A stretch of DNA of 64,000 bases from Antedon mediterranea (lineage: Eukaryota > Echinodermata > Crinoidea > Comatulida > Antedonidae): assembly GCF_964355755.1 (NCBI RefSeq), contig NC_092673.1, positions 9,679,001-9,743,000 on the forward strand. Direction: 5' to 3'. Made by a program: the position numbers and the translations under genes. The notes beneath the pieces are model-generated. The model searched no databases. It had not been told where the DNA came from and worked only from the letters and a program-made list of their open reading frames with translations. Shown here piece by piece: positions 44,950-57,171 of the stretch (the stretch's first letter is position 1; each line of letters begins with the position of its first letter).

Positions 44950-46700
44950 AAAGATGTAAGAAAGGAATTACTTAAGAAATATATTGCATCCAAAAACAAA
45001 TGCGAGATAGAAAAAGAAAAAGATTAAAAAATGTGTAAATAAGAAAATCAAAGCATGTAAAAAAGAATATAGAGAAAAATTGAGAACAAATTCAAGTGCC
45101 GGGATACCCGTCAGGCCTGGAATGGAGTTAGGAAAATTACGGGTATGGGGAAGAAACATAATGAAATTGAACACAGGTTTTAACCAAATGATTTAAATAT
45201 TTTTTATTCTAGATTTGATTAATAAATTTTAAATGTGAAATGACTGCATCTGCTGAAGGGTTTAAAAATGAAATGAATTATAAAAGTGCAATAAAAATTG
45301 ATGTAGATGATGTTAAGAAATATATAGAAAGGGTAGATAGTAAAGCAAAGGGTCCGGAAGGTGTATCAGGGCGTTTGATTAGATCATGTGCCTCTCAGCT
45401 TTCACCAATAATAAGCCAGCTTTTCCAGTGTTCACTGAGCACGGGGGTGGTACCTGATCTATGGAAGGTCTCTGAGATAATAGGCTACCTGTTCCGAAAA
45501 TGTGTAACCCTACAAATCATTAATGACTTCAGACCAGTGGCATTAACATCTATTCTAATGAAGATTCTTGAGAAGATTGTTAGAAGTCAACTAATATCTG
45601 AATGTAGTGATTTTATGGATAATAACCAATTTGCATATCAATGTAACAGAGGGGTCGATGGTGCTATTATAACCTTGTTAGACCTGGTGGTTTCAAATTT
45701 AGATAAGAAGGGGTACTATGCTCGAGGGGCTATTCATAGACTTTTCATCTGCATTTAATTTGATGCAGCCTCATATTCTGATGTATAAAATGCCTGAATG
45801 GAAGGTGAATCCTTACCTTGCTCTATGGGTTGGTGATTTTCTTACAAATCGGCTACAGTATGCTAAAGTTGGTAAATCTATCTCAGAGATGAGAAGGATC
45901 AACACTGGCGCACCCCAGGGGTGTTGTTTGTCACCAAGTTTATTTACAATATATACTAGTGAATCGATCTTCATGTAGCATGTGTCATATAATTAAATAC
46001 GCAGATGACATGGTACTGATTGGTCTATTGAAAAATACTGACGATCATGTGTATAAGGCTGAATATGTTAAATTAATGTCATGGTGCAATGACAATTACC
46101 TTAAGATTAATTTTAGTAAAACTAAAGAAATTATATGGGATTTTAGGAAAAAGAAAAATGACCAAATATTTCGGTACACATTTGATGATCAACTTAGCTT
46201 TGAAAAAAATACGGCCGAGATAATTAAGAAAGGTCACCAAAGGTTATATTTCCTCAGAAAGCTAAATAAAATTAATGTTAGCTGTTGTACTTTGAAATTA
46301 TTCTATGAAACAGTTATTCAATCAAGACTAGTTATCTCTTTTATTGCTTGGTTCGGTAATTTAAATGAAACACACAAGAATGGTCTCATTAGAATTACTA
46401 AGATAGCATCAAATATAATTGTTTGTACGGTTAATGATTTAAAATATCTTTATGAAAAACAGGTCCTAAGTAAATTAAGTAAAATTTTAGAAGATAAGGA
46501 ACATCCATTACATATGAGATTTTATAAAAACAAGTCAGGCCGGCTACGGGCCCCTAGAGCTGATACGTCAAGAAACCGATTGTCTTTTGTACCAAATTCA
46601 ACTCATATTTTAAACTATTCCATGCAGTATCAAATCTCTTGCTTTTTTTCTAGAAAAAATAACAGCGAATTTATCAACACTTTTGTTTTTGTTCATTTTA
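44950..46700 (+). mobile_element. LINE ORF2 (jockey/CR1 superclade), broken
   Basis: A decayed N-terminal stretch (RDTRQAWNGVRKITGMGKK near 45105-45155) precedes the frames 45240-45758, 45718-45978 and 45959-46705. RT motifs in order: GPEGVSGRLIRSCASQL, INDFRPVALTSILMKILE, QFAYQCNRGVDGAI, GLFIDFSSAFN (catalytic Asp), INTGAPQGCCLSPSLF, IIKYADDMVLIG (catalytic YADD) and SKTKEIIWDFRKKK. The C-terminal region ends NRLSFVPNSTHILN. Frameshifts near 45735 and 45960 inactivate it. The endonuclease is missing, so it is 5'-truncated. No clear 3' tail is seen before about 46700. Confidence 0.85.
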
Positions 46701-47055
46701 AGTGAAATGTCATGGTTTCTCCCAGTTTCCATGGTTACAAGACACTATTAAAATTTACCAAATATAAAATTATTAGTGGAAGGCTAGATTGCAAACAGCC
46801 TCCAATGTTATCGCAGTTAAAAACGTTATTCTTCATTAAAAGGAACCAACAAGATGGCGGCTGCAATCGACCAATCAGATATGCCCTACGCAGTACGCAC
46901 TACTACTACGCCGCGCCTGTGTATGTTGAGCCTGTCACGTCTGCGTGAGAACTATACGCGTGTTATAATCAGGTTAAAAGATGTCATATAATAGGGTCAC
47001 GTGTGCAATTTGTGATGAAAGTTAGCAACTTGTCTAACGTTGTAACCCCGTCTTA
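46701..47055. other. Non-coding spacer
   Basis: An ORF of 78 codons at 46712-46948 lacks motifs. The segment AAGATGGCGGCTGCAATCGACC is repeat-like; no feature is called. Confidence 0.25.
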
Positions 47056-47056
47056 T

Positions 47057-47564
47057 ATGGGCCTTTACAAGATAGCGGCCAAAATATTTAAGTAGCTTAT
47101 ATCTTCGTAATAGTTGGTGTTAAAGGTTTCATTTTAGTGTTAATTAATTTACAACATATATATTTATATTCACTCTAATACAACATTTTGTACAAAAATG
47201 GCTGCAACTACCATTTCTGGCTTTTCATCAAACATCAGACTCTTTCAATCCCCATATTTAAGCAGCTTTTAAAACTCACCTCTTCGACAAACATTTCCAT
47301 TCTTTATAGTGAATTACATGGAAAACCTGTAAACTTTGCATTAAACTGTTTCTCTCTCAAATTATTAGTTACAGATCTATAAGAAGAAAAGGTCAAAGGT
47401 CAAAATGCCAGAAATGGTAGTTTTGACAAAATGTTGTATTAGAATGAATATAAATATATATATATTTATGAATTATTTGACACTAAAATGAAACCTGTAA
47501 CACCAGCCATTACGAAGATATAAGCTATTTGAATATTTTGGCCGCCATCTTGTAAAGGCCCATA
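47057..47564. mobile_element. Non-autonomous TIR element with 170-bp arms
   Basis: About 508 bp; ends ATGGGCCTTTACAAGATAG and the inverted CTTGTAAAGGCCCAT. The arms extend about 165-170 bp (47057-47222 and 47398-47564) with TATATCTTCGTAATA, ATATATTTATATTCACTCTA and CAACATTTTGTAC words. These belong to the module shared with the foldback element and element Y. The loop of about 170 bp is unique. Confidence 0.65.
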
Positions 47565-49299
47565 AAAGTTTAAAGTTTTGAACATTTCTGTCCACCTAGG
47601 CAGCATTTGCCAGTTCTTATGCTATGACTTTATCCAAATTCCTTCACTTGCATTGATGAAGGGCTAGTGTTGCCCGAAAGCTCGTTTTGATTTAGCTTTT
47701 CGCTTTTTTTATATATCCGAGATCCAGCCACTGATACCCACAGCATTTTTTTTCAGTAATCCCTTGGATTTATATAATTAATGCTACTAAATTTTTCGCG
47801 AATTACGTATCTCCCTCCAAAACCACTGTACGTGCTAACATTTGGCACACTGATGTTCATTGATGGGTCGCACAAGATAGGCTATGTTACTGTCTTAAAT
47901 TTAAGGATTAACACAAACAAATGCAAAAAATAGCAGTAATTTGACCATGTTACGTCACTATATAAACTACGCAACCTCCTCTGTTGTGTACCTCCATGGC
48001 CAGATCTACAAATACCATACCGGTCCGCTATAAAACACTCTTTTAGTCAACCGTATCGAATGATCGCGTCATTGTTTTAATTAAGTACACCTATTCTTTG
48101 AACAGAATGATTTTCTTAAATCACGGTGAGTAAAACGCCATGGCCATTGATATCAATGCTTAGTATACGTTCGAGTTCGAATCCGCGACATGTGTAATTA
48201 TTAAGTATCACTGCTTAAGGTCACAAAATTAGCAAACGGATACGAAACCTCATACACAAAAAATTGCAAAATATAAAAAACCATGAAACGAAATAAAATA
48301 ACAAATAACACGAATACAAATGGGTGTCGTGCTTCCACAAAAAATCAACGAAAAATACACTCACAATTGAAAAGTTTGTGTCCGAGCGCATCATTTCATT
48401 TCGAGATGTGTACTTTTTTTGTCCGTAAGAAGCTGTAGTTTTATTATTCTATAACTTAATTCATATTTTATCATTAAAATGGTTTAATCTGCCGACTGAT
48501 TGACGTACTTTAACGTGCACCTCTCATGCACGTTGTCACTTTCATATCCCATATCTAGTAGAGCATATTGCGCGTTTACACTATTTAATCATCATTATTA
48601 AGGCAGACAAGTTACGGGTTACTACTAAAATAGACCACAATTTAATTACAGAAGTAGCAAATAGCTAACAAATCTCCCACAAAAATCGCAAAATATCAAA
48701 ACCATTGAAATAAAAATAAAATGTAAATAAATTAATAAAAATGAACACACACAAACAAAACGATTTCAAATGGTTTTATATAATTATTGTTGAACACGAA
48801 AAAACTTTTGTTTGCGATGATGTTTGCGTGCATCATCTAATTCACACAGCACTCACACTCACCATTTTCCTTTAATTACCGTCTTTTATTTTCGCAAAGT
48901 TTGAACAGTCAAAAGTATCCAGTATTGCTTTCATTCAAGTGAATGAATAGTGTATAACAAAATCAATGGCCGTTAATACAGTAGTTCCGAATTTTATTCT
49001 TGATACAATCTGTTTTTATTTTAATAATTTGTCAAAGTAGGCCTACTTTTATCAGAGTGCGCTTTTATTATTATATATATATTGGCTTTATTGATATCAT
49101 CATTATAATGTTATGAAGTTGTATTATTAAATACCATATTATTAACAACGTTTAACAACCAAATATCATGTATTCCTATTTTTTTTTAACGAAACTTTTG
49201 ATCCTTTTTGTCTTGAGCTATATCCTTTAACACCCCGTTCCCTAGACCTGAAGGAATTTTTTTTTTCCTTGACATCAATTTTTTATTTTTCAACTTGAA
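47565..49299. other. Non-coding region with diverged direct repeats
   Basis: About 48230-48420 and 48640-48840 resemble each other (AAATTGCAAAATAT, AAACCAT.GAAA, CGAAAAA.AC). A hammerhead-like motif is listed separately. No gene. Confidence 0.3.
47653..47682 (+). ncRNA. Hammerhead-like core motif, probably a Penelope-type remnant
   Basis: Reads TTGATGA, then GGGC-TAGTGTT-GCCC (4-bp stem, 7-nt loop), then GAAA. The hammerhead core is CTGANGA-stem II-GAAA, and such motifs are known in Penelope-like retroelements. The first core base is T instead of C and an extra A precedes the stem, so activity is unlikely. No Penelope RT is visible nearby. Confidence 0.35.
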
Positions 49300-51108
49300 T
49301 TGTTTTTTTATTGCTATCCTTTTGTATCTTGTATTGTACTATCATGTCTCATAACCACTGTGGTTCAGACTACAACACATCAAATTCCGACCGATTGTCC
49401 AGTTTATTGTTTTCTCCATCTTCAATCAACCCAGATAACTTTACCTCCAATATTGACCATGATTCACATTTTTTTTCAAATAGCAACATGAGCACCTCCC
49501 AATATGACGATCCTAATGAATTTTCTGTTAATACCACAAGCGAATGTTTCTCTACTATCCATTTTGATTCAAGGACCATTTTAAAACATTTTGACGACAT
49601 GAAACAGCTTTTAACATTACTTAATTTACCATTCGATGTAATTAGCGTAAGCGAAACATGGCGATAATCCCTTGGTTCAACTCCCCAACTACCACTTTGT
49701 CTCTAATCACCGAACTCATAAAGACGGCGGTGGGGTTGCCATGTATATTCGTGATGGTCTCCAATTTGCTACAAGACATGATCTTCATCTTCATCCCTCT
49801 ATTTGTGAATCAATTTTTATTGAGATTAATAGACCTACTAACTTTAAAAACATTGTCATTGGTACAGTAAATAGATCACCATCCCTTGACCCTCTTCAAT
49901 TTACAAACGAACTTGAATCTTAACTATCAATAGAAAACAAAATTGTGTACATTCTCGGAGACTTCAATATTGATATCCTTAAATATGATACTTTGTTAAT
50001 TCCTACCTTCCCTGCATTCACAGACCATTTCGTATTACCAAAATTACAGCTACCCTGTCAGACAATATCATAATCAATCAAATTGACTTTCTAAACTTGA
50101 GTGGACTACTTTACACTGGCATCTCTGACCATCTCCCAGTGTTTAATATTTCATTTTTATCCAATGTTACTACTAGCTCAGACAGGGAAGATAAATCGGC
50201 ATTTAGAAATATTAACCCCACTACATTAGAACACTTCCGTCAAGAAGTGTCCACTCAACAGTGGACCAATGTATTTTATAACCAGGACCCCGATATAGCA
50301 TACAATTACTTTTAAAACACACTAAAGTCCCTTTACGACAAAAACTTCCCCCTTTAATACAACACTAAAAAAGACAACAAAATAAAATTATGGATGTCTG
50401 ACGGCTTACTCAAATCTATAAAAAAATAAGCAGAAATTATATGCCAAATTTCTTCACCACCCGACTCCCGTAAATGAAAAAGCTTATAAACTATACCGCA
50501 ATAAATTGAACTCTGTAATCAAAATTTCTAAAGCTAATTACTTCTAAAATATATTTCACAAACATAAAAATGATATCAAGGCAACTTGGAAGACCATTAA
50601 TTCTCTGATTAACAAAAACAACAACAATCAACAATCCAATACTCCCTTTAACTGCGATGGCGAATTGACCGAAGATCAGAAGAAACTTTCTAATGCGTTT
50701 AATAAATACTTTGTCGTAGTTCACCCTTGCTAATCAAATTCCCCGTGTAAACAAATCATTCAAAGAATTTTTACCAAATCCAAATTCAATATTTCTTAAC
50801 CCAGTTTTATTTACTGATACTACAAACTGAGTGATCTTTTTTTCCCCTGTGTGTGCGTTTTTTTTGTCTTGCTTGTTTCTCTTAATTCCCACTCTTATAC
50901 ACATATCCATTATATTTGCATGGGAATACCCAGCACAAGATCCCCAGATCTTCTCGGTATTATGCCTTCCTCCATAGCCTATTTTCTCTTTTCTTTTGTC
51001 CATCCAACAATCATCTTAATTATTTTACCTTATCATTTCTGTATACTATTTTGTATTTTATTGCTATGGAGGAAAATAAATGTCTTTTGGAATGAAATGA
51101 AATATTGT
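49300..51108 (+). mobile_element. LINE with endonuclease region and 3' UTR, RT deleted
   Basis: Frames at 49311-49667, 49672-49923 and 50097-50315 read as an APE endonuclease: FDVISVSETWR, HKDGGGVAMYIRDGLQ, IGTVNRSPSLDPLQF, ILGDFNIDIL and GISDHLPVFNI. A post-endonuclease linker (KATWKTINSLINK, LTEDQKKLSNAFNKYFV) runs to about 50720 in other frames. At about 50830 the coding sequence ends. A 3' UTR-like stretch with a poly-pyrimidine run follows, ending GGAATGAAATGAAAT. The reverse transcriptase is absent. Stops and frameshifts are frequent. The RT of a related element appears at 54.9-56.0 kb. Confidence 0.75.
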
Positions 51109-51282
51109 AGGTCATTCCACAGTATTTTTTTTGTTACGGACGGGAAATTTTAGAGAATATAACTAGATATATAAAAAAAGAATAGGCCTACAAGATTCAA
51201 AGTAGAATAAATGTATACATAATATGGCCAATGTAATTATGAAAGTCAAAAAAAAGAAAAAAGACTGTACACAATTGTTTTT

Positions 51283-52010
51283 AGTCGCGAGGAAGCGACT
51301 CTATAGTTCACTATGTCGGTCGGTTGGTCGGTCTGTCTGTCTGTCTGTCGGTCTGTCTGTCGGTCTGTCTGTCTGTCGGTCTGTTGGTCCGGTATCACTA
51401 TGCGTTTTATCGCTTTCTGACCTTATCTTGATATCAGTTTAATCTAGCTAAGTCAATTTTTCACAGTATATTCCTTATGGCCAGGAATCGATGTGGTTAT
51501 GTTTTCACGGTGCGCAATAAAAAATTACGCGGTCTACGCACGATTTAACGAAATCACGTTTGTAATCATAACTTCACAACCATGAATCACAATTAAACAA
51601 AATTTGGTACTCATAAGTTTCAGGGCATAAATCATCATATGGCAATACAATTACGTGCGTAGCGCATGTAACGCATGTGTACGCGCGCTTAAAATTTTCA
51701 AAATTTATTTTCGATGAAAATTTCAGGCAATTTTAAGCGTTTACAAAAATTGCCATGGGTGCGCAGATTTTTGCTCAAATTCTTGCTTAAATGTTATCTC
51801 GCACTCTTTTTGCCCGATTTCTGTTTTCTTGACTTACTTTTCAACTCGAAATTACCTTATACGAGCGCGTCAAAAGTGACAGGCTACGCACGTGTAAATT
51901 AAAAAAATATAAATGTTTTTAAACATTTCAACATTTTTAAACATGTTCAGTAATTTCGGTCAGTTGGTAGGTTGGTCGGTCTGTCGGTAAACACTAATGA
52001 GCATGCGACT
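51283..52010 (+). mobile_element. AGTCGC-ended repeat element with CTGTCGGT microsatellite
   Basis: Starts with the hairpin AGTCGCGAGGAAGCGACT, then CTATAGTTCACTATGTCGGTCGG and a (CTGT/CGGT)n run. It ends with TTGGTCGGTCTGTCGGT and GCGACT near 52010. The first 140 bp match, inverted, the repeat units at 60.0-60.75 kb. The body holds ACGCGCGC, TTTTAAGC and TTATACGAGCGCGTC words that echo the Helitron-like family, so distant relation is possible. Confidence 0.5.
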
Positions 52011-52139
52011 GCAGCCATCTATATGGCCTTGTTTAATTGACATTTACTTCCTAACAGGAGTTCTTTGAACGAGCTACTGCTGTTATCAAGCTTTTTAAAT
52101 ATATTGTCAATTTTTTCCACAGTATTTGATTACGTCTAC

Positions 52140-53820
52140 AATAATAAAACATTTGTTACATATGTTATTATATTTCAGTTTTCAGTTATACAGTTTTAGA
52201 TTTGTAGGTACAATTCTATTTAGTAATTTGTAATTCAATTGGGCAAATTTCTTAGTTTTTTCGTTTTTTACTTTTCTTTTCCAGACATCACACCACTTGA
52301 TATCTTCGTTAAATACGTTATTCCATTTAAATATGCTTTTCGGGGGAATAAAAACATTATTAAGTTAGAATAAACATCTTTTGTTGTCATCTTAATTATA
52401 TTGTTGATATTGTATTCCAGATTCACATTCATATATTGGTTCATATTTAGCATATTATGTTTAATTATACTTAACCACTCTTTTGGAATAGCGCTATAGT
52501 TAAAGAAACATATTCAGCTATCCAGTTTTTCTTAATACGTAGTTGTTTAATTATTTCTATAGGTTTCATTAGACGATTGAAAATAATTATATCTCCAATC
52601 TGATTAAAACCTGTATCTATCCAGTTCTTAAAGAATAGTGGTTTGTTTCTATATTTAATATAATTATTATCCCATAAGTTTTGCTTTATCACTTCTTCAT
52701 ACTTGTTAATTGTACCTTCATTATTCATATTATTAAATTCAACACAACACTTTAGAACATTATAATAAAAAGATGGTATATTATCTAAGCCCATGTTATT
52801 TTTAAAATGGATATTTGACATACTTAAAATTAGTTGTTCGTTTCCAAATTTGTTAAAATAGTATAGTGGTAAGATTTTCCATCTTACGTGTTTTCTACAC
52901 AGTAATTTTCTTGCCCATATAATTTTCAGAGAGTTTATGTGTAATGCGAAATCAGGCATACCTATGTCCCCTTTAATCATTTTACCGATTAAAGTCTTTC
53001 TTTTTATTTTTTCTGTTTTTCGATTCCATAAAAAGTTAAATATCAATTTATTTATTTTAAAAATAACATCATCTGGTACATCAATTATACATTCATTGTA
53101 TGTTAGTTTAGACAAAGATAAACTTTTTTAAATGGTAACTTTGCCAAAAAAGGTTAGGGTTCTTCCTTTCCATCTATTGAGTAGCATTTCTAAGTTTGCC
53201 ACCTTACTATCCCAATTTAATTCACTGCATTTGTTCTCATTATATCCCACATAAATACCCAAAATATTAATTGGTTCATTAACCCAATTTAGACTGCATG
53301 GTTTTTCGATTTTGTTTATATATTTGCCAATCCATATAGCGTTGGTTTAAAAAAAATTTAAATTCATACCAGACGCTTTACCAAACGTATTAACAATATT
53401 TAAACCAATCTCTATACTTTTTTCATTTCCCACAAAGAGCACAGTGTCATCTGCCAGATGCGCAATGCGAACTTCCTCACCATTGTCATTGTTAAGTAAA
53501 GATATTCCTTTATAGCATTTATCTTTTCTTATATTACACGTCATAATTTCTCTACTAAAATAAAGACTAACGCCGACAATGGGCAACCCTGTCTTATTCC
53601 GCATTCCATTTCAAAACTTTCTGAAATCCAACCATTATTAACATTAAGTTTTACTATAAATTGTATTTACCCATTTTAAAAAGGAGTCTCCAAAATTAAA
53701 TTTTTTTATTACCTTAAACATAAAATCTTATATTTACAGAATCAAAGGCTTTTCTAAAATCAAGGGATAGAATATCTCCTTCGATTTGTTCTTCTGTTGT
53801 ATAATACAGAATAAATAAAC
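52140..53820 (-). mobile_element. Tx1/L1-type LINE, RT and C-terminal half, broken
   Basis: Minus-strand pieces in order: GDILSLDFRKAFDSVN (RT motif A, about 53770), CGIRQGCPLSALLF-type sequence split by a frameshift near 53590, HLADDTVLF (catalytic motif, F/YADD read as LADD; frame 53347-53604), the 214-residue frame 52471-53115 (ending NWIDTGFNQIGDIIIFNRLM and IKKNWIAEY), the frame 52268-52453, and FAQLNYKLLNRIVPTN near 52200. The last parts align with the 27.56-28.2 kb copy. The zf-RVT end is lost at the 3' side. Confidence 0.8.
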
Positions 53821-54318
53821 TTCATGCATAAATTATTCATGAGCACCGTCCTATAGCTTCCCGTCGTGTTTCGTAAAGTTCCTATTTAGACAAGGTGCCA
53901 ACTTTCATCACAAACTGCACACGGAATACCTCGTTCAACGCATATCTGCGTGAGAACGACAGGTCATTGAAATTATACCAATAATCCAGGTAAAAGAATA
54001 ACATGTTATTAAAATTGCGCAAAAATTTCTTGCGCAAATTCAAATGCGCAACGGAATCTTTGCGCTATTTTAAATCACACATAACATTTACCTTCGCTTA
54101 AGGATTATACCATATTCATACCTACTTCATCTATATTATTTTCCTTTTAATTAATTTTGTTAAAGAAAATGATTTGCACAAGAAAATCCTCACAATTTAA
54201 AATTGCATAAATTGTTCAAATCGCGCATAACAGAAATACGTTTTAAATAAAATAATATAAAATCTAATGTACTATGTTCCTTATTTGTTTGTGAATTTCC
54301 TTTAAAATAAGAGGATAA
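53821..54318. other. Non-coding spacer rich in TGCGCAA words
   Basis: Several AATTGCGCAAAAAT / TTGCGCAAATTC words between 54010 and 54070; otherwise AT-rich with no gene. Confidence 0.3.
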
Positions 54319-54864
54319 CTTTGTATTGTCCCTTTGACTAATTCCAAAAAAATAAAAAATAAAAGATTTCGAAAAAAGGTGGGTCCTTTTGAAGTATCAT
54401 AATAGTTATTAACTATCACCAAAAATTTTTCGAAAAAAAATGTTTTAACTGAAATACAGACGTTTTTTTGTTAAAAAATAACTTTGACTGGAAGTCAAAG
54501 TTTTCAATCAAAACATATCCCATAATGAAACGCGCGTGTTTGGCTACTCTGTATGCATAATCATAAAACTTCCACGTGATCTGTGTGAAAATACCTTCTT
54601 AACCGTGACGAGTTGTAAACAATCCTAATTTAGCATAATGCATAATGCGTACTCATGGTTTGAAATCTTTGTTTACTTTCGCTCGTGACGATTTTCCAGA
54701 TGAAATGTAATCAAACTAATTTACCTGTTAATTACGTAAACTTGTTGTTTTTGGCTCAAATTTTCGACTTAAAGTGAATAACTTTAATATTACTTTGATA
54801 TGGCCACTTTAAATTTAGAATATTTTGACCTTCATTTTTTTGTGTTTCAAGGGACAATAAGTCT
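54319..54864 (-). mobile_element. MITE with TTAA target site (copy 2)
   Basis: About 546 bp, inverted relative to copy 1. The left TIR (CTTTGTATTGTCCCTTTGAC) and right TIR (..AGGGACAATAAGTCT) are mutated at the outermost bases. The interior aligns end to end with copies 1 and 3. Confidence 0.7.
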
Positions 54865-54899
54865 CCATCTCCAGCAAGCAGCAACCACGTGTCAGTCCT

Positions 54900-56030
54900 G
54901 CATCCCCGGTTTTTCAAAACAGATTATTTCAGCCTGTACTACAATGAAGTACTGTATGTCACTTCCTTGCTTCTAATATTCATGCTCACCCTGGTATTTT
55001 TCCAAACTACCTTAAGAACCCAATTAAGAACTCATATTTTTCTCACCTACATCTGGTAAAGAAATTATTGAAATCACTTCCAAATTTAAAAACGGAAAAA
55101 AGCTCCGGTCCTGATGACATCGATCCTAAAGTTAACAAAGATATTGCACGTTTCATTATCAAGCCCCTCTCCCATATTTTTAATCTTTCTTTGTCTTCTG
55201 GTACTTTTCCGTCATCTTGTTCTGTCAAAGGCATTCGTTACAATCGATCATACAATCCTCCTATCAAAACTCAAGTATTAAGGCATCCGAGGCATACCAC
55301 TTTCCCTTCTTACGAACTACCTGAATAGGCCTAAGAAAGCAATTTACTTCCTATAACTCCAACTTTTCTGAACTTCTTCCTGTTACATGCGGCGTTCCTC
55401 AAGGATCCATTCTGGGTCCCTTCCCTTCTTAATCTATGGTAATTACTAATCCATGCTACTCATTTTCATTTTCAAAATTTGGACCGGTGATGTGGAACGA
55501 ACTCCCGTCTGTGATCCGGGAACAAACCACGGTTTTAAAATTTAAAAAAGCCCTCAAAACATATCTATTTCCTAAGAAGTAACTCATTGTTGGGTCTGCT
55601 GATGTAAAGCGCTTTGATCATTTTACACTAATTTGGAAAAGCGCTATATAAATAAAATAATAATAATAATAATTTGTTGATGATTTCAACACTCTAACAA
55701 GAACCTTCAATAATAAATCAGCAATGTTTCAAACTCGTTCAAACTAAATAAGTTATCACTTAACATCAGTAAAACAAACTACATTCACTTCTCCACTAGC
55801 AAAAAAACTAATAACAATCCAAATGCAAATATATACACCGATCACACTCCTATTAAACATGTTGAAAGCACATCATTTCTTGGTGTTCAAATAGACAAAA
55901 AATTTAACTGGAAGCCTCATATATCTAAAATCTCTAATAATATTTCCACAACCATTCGTGTACTAATAAACTGAAATCTACATTAAATACCATCTTAATT
56001 GATATAATTAATACATTATTTAGTTTAAAC
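54900..56030 (+). mobile_element. LINE RT region, interrupted by another LINE tail
   Basis: PGIFPNYLKNPIKNSYF, SSGPDDIDPKV and FIIKPLSHIFNLSLSSGTFP (about 54985-55210) start the RT; LLPVTCGVPQGSILGP follows near 55375-55430. Then 55445-55675 is foreign, after which FVDDFN (the catalytic xVDD/YADD position), LSLNISKTNYIHFSTSKK and ESTSFLGVQIDKKFNWKPHI (about 55680-55930) continue the same RT. Many stops and frameshifts. The upstream portion resembles the end of the 49.3-50.8 kb copy, so they may be one family. Confidence 0.7.
55445..55675 (+). mobile_element. L2/CR1-type LINE 3' end nested in the RT above
   Basis: The frame FSFSKFGPVMWNELPSVIRE ... LKFKKALKTYLFPKK is the conserved C-terminus of L2/CR1-type ORF2. 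It is followed by TGTAAAGCGCTTTGATCA, AAGCGCTATATAAATAAA and a (AAT)n tail. The flanking LINE resumes immediately after the tail, so this is an insertion. Confidence 0.75.
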
Positions 56031-57171
56031 ATCTTTTGAAACTAACTTCCGCGACACATTGGGCCGTTTCGGCTCAAGAAGCGAGTCAAATTAAGGCAGA
56101 GGCGTCGTTTACCGTATCTAAAGAGCCAACAACATCGGCTAGGGTCGAGGCCGACTAGTTTAATACAAAGCCGTCGAATAAACTAGGCTACGTAAACCAT
56201 ACGTTGAATTGTTTTTATTTCCTATTTAATTGCGTTTTGGTACTTTAAAAGGTCATATGTGTTTTTTATTTTTTTTTACAAATATAAAGTTTAAATAGGC
56301 ATATACTTTTTTTAATTGATTTGACAGACATTTGATAAACACAATATTTCAGATTTAACAGTTATTTCAAGTTTTTCATATTCCGTGAATTGGAATTATG
56401 TTTATCGTTAACTTTCATTTTGACAATGTTGCCATTAAAATGCATAAAATGTGTTGATGTGTATAGTCACTTTATTGGTATGTTTCCCCAAAGAAATGCA
56501 TCTCCTACATTCTCCTTAATTATAGCAACATCTACGGTATCATGCAGGCCTACTGTAGTTTACATTAGGCCTATAGCATCCGATTATTTTTAGGTAACTG
56601 TATCAATACCGATTTGTATTATATAGGCCTATTTGATTTCCTCCACAAATTTATGTAAATACTACTTTTAGGTCACCCGCTGATATACGTACTCAACTGC
56701 ATCAATACCTATTTACCATGATATACATTTAATTTCCTCCACAAATTGAGGTACATAGGCCTACATATAGATCTATAATAAGCATTGAATTTGCCTTCTC
56801 ACAGAAAGTTCGCTGTTTTCAGGGCTTTTTCTAGACGTATATTCGCAATTGAAATTGATCGCAACGCAAAGTGAATGATCAAACAATCGGCGGCGGTTAC
56901 ACAGAGTACGCGCATCTAACGTACGGCAACAAAATATTATCGTCATTTTAATTAGTCACGTTTGTTTATCGGACGAAAAGATTAAAATCGTTTTGCTCAT
57001 TGGTATAGCATATGCTACGAGAGAGTCCGACCAATTAGAGGTGCCATTTATCATGCATTTTAAGTGCGAGAGTACGATTTTCCGGCCATCTAGGGGTGTA
57101 ATTTAACCAAAATCACAGATCCTGGCTACGGTCCTGAATTTCCTGCATTCGAGTTTCAAAACAAAGTCAGG
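56031..57171. other. Non-coding region with a local duplication
   Basis: A unit of about 103 bp is repeated at about 56585 and 56690 (AACTG.ATCAATACC, ATTTCCTCCACAAATT). CCATCTAGGGGTG at 57086 matches the hairpin segment near 44780. No gene. Confidence 0.35.

Noticed and set aside
48150-48200. tRNA B-box-like word GAGTTCGAATCC
   Set aside because: No A box at the right distance and no cloverleaf pairing; treated as chance or a worn SINE.
51224-51442. 72-codon frame rich in SVGLSVCRSV
   Set aside because: Translation of the same microsatellite as at 60 kb.
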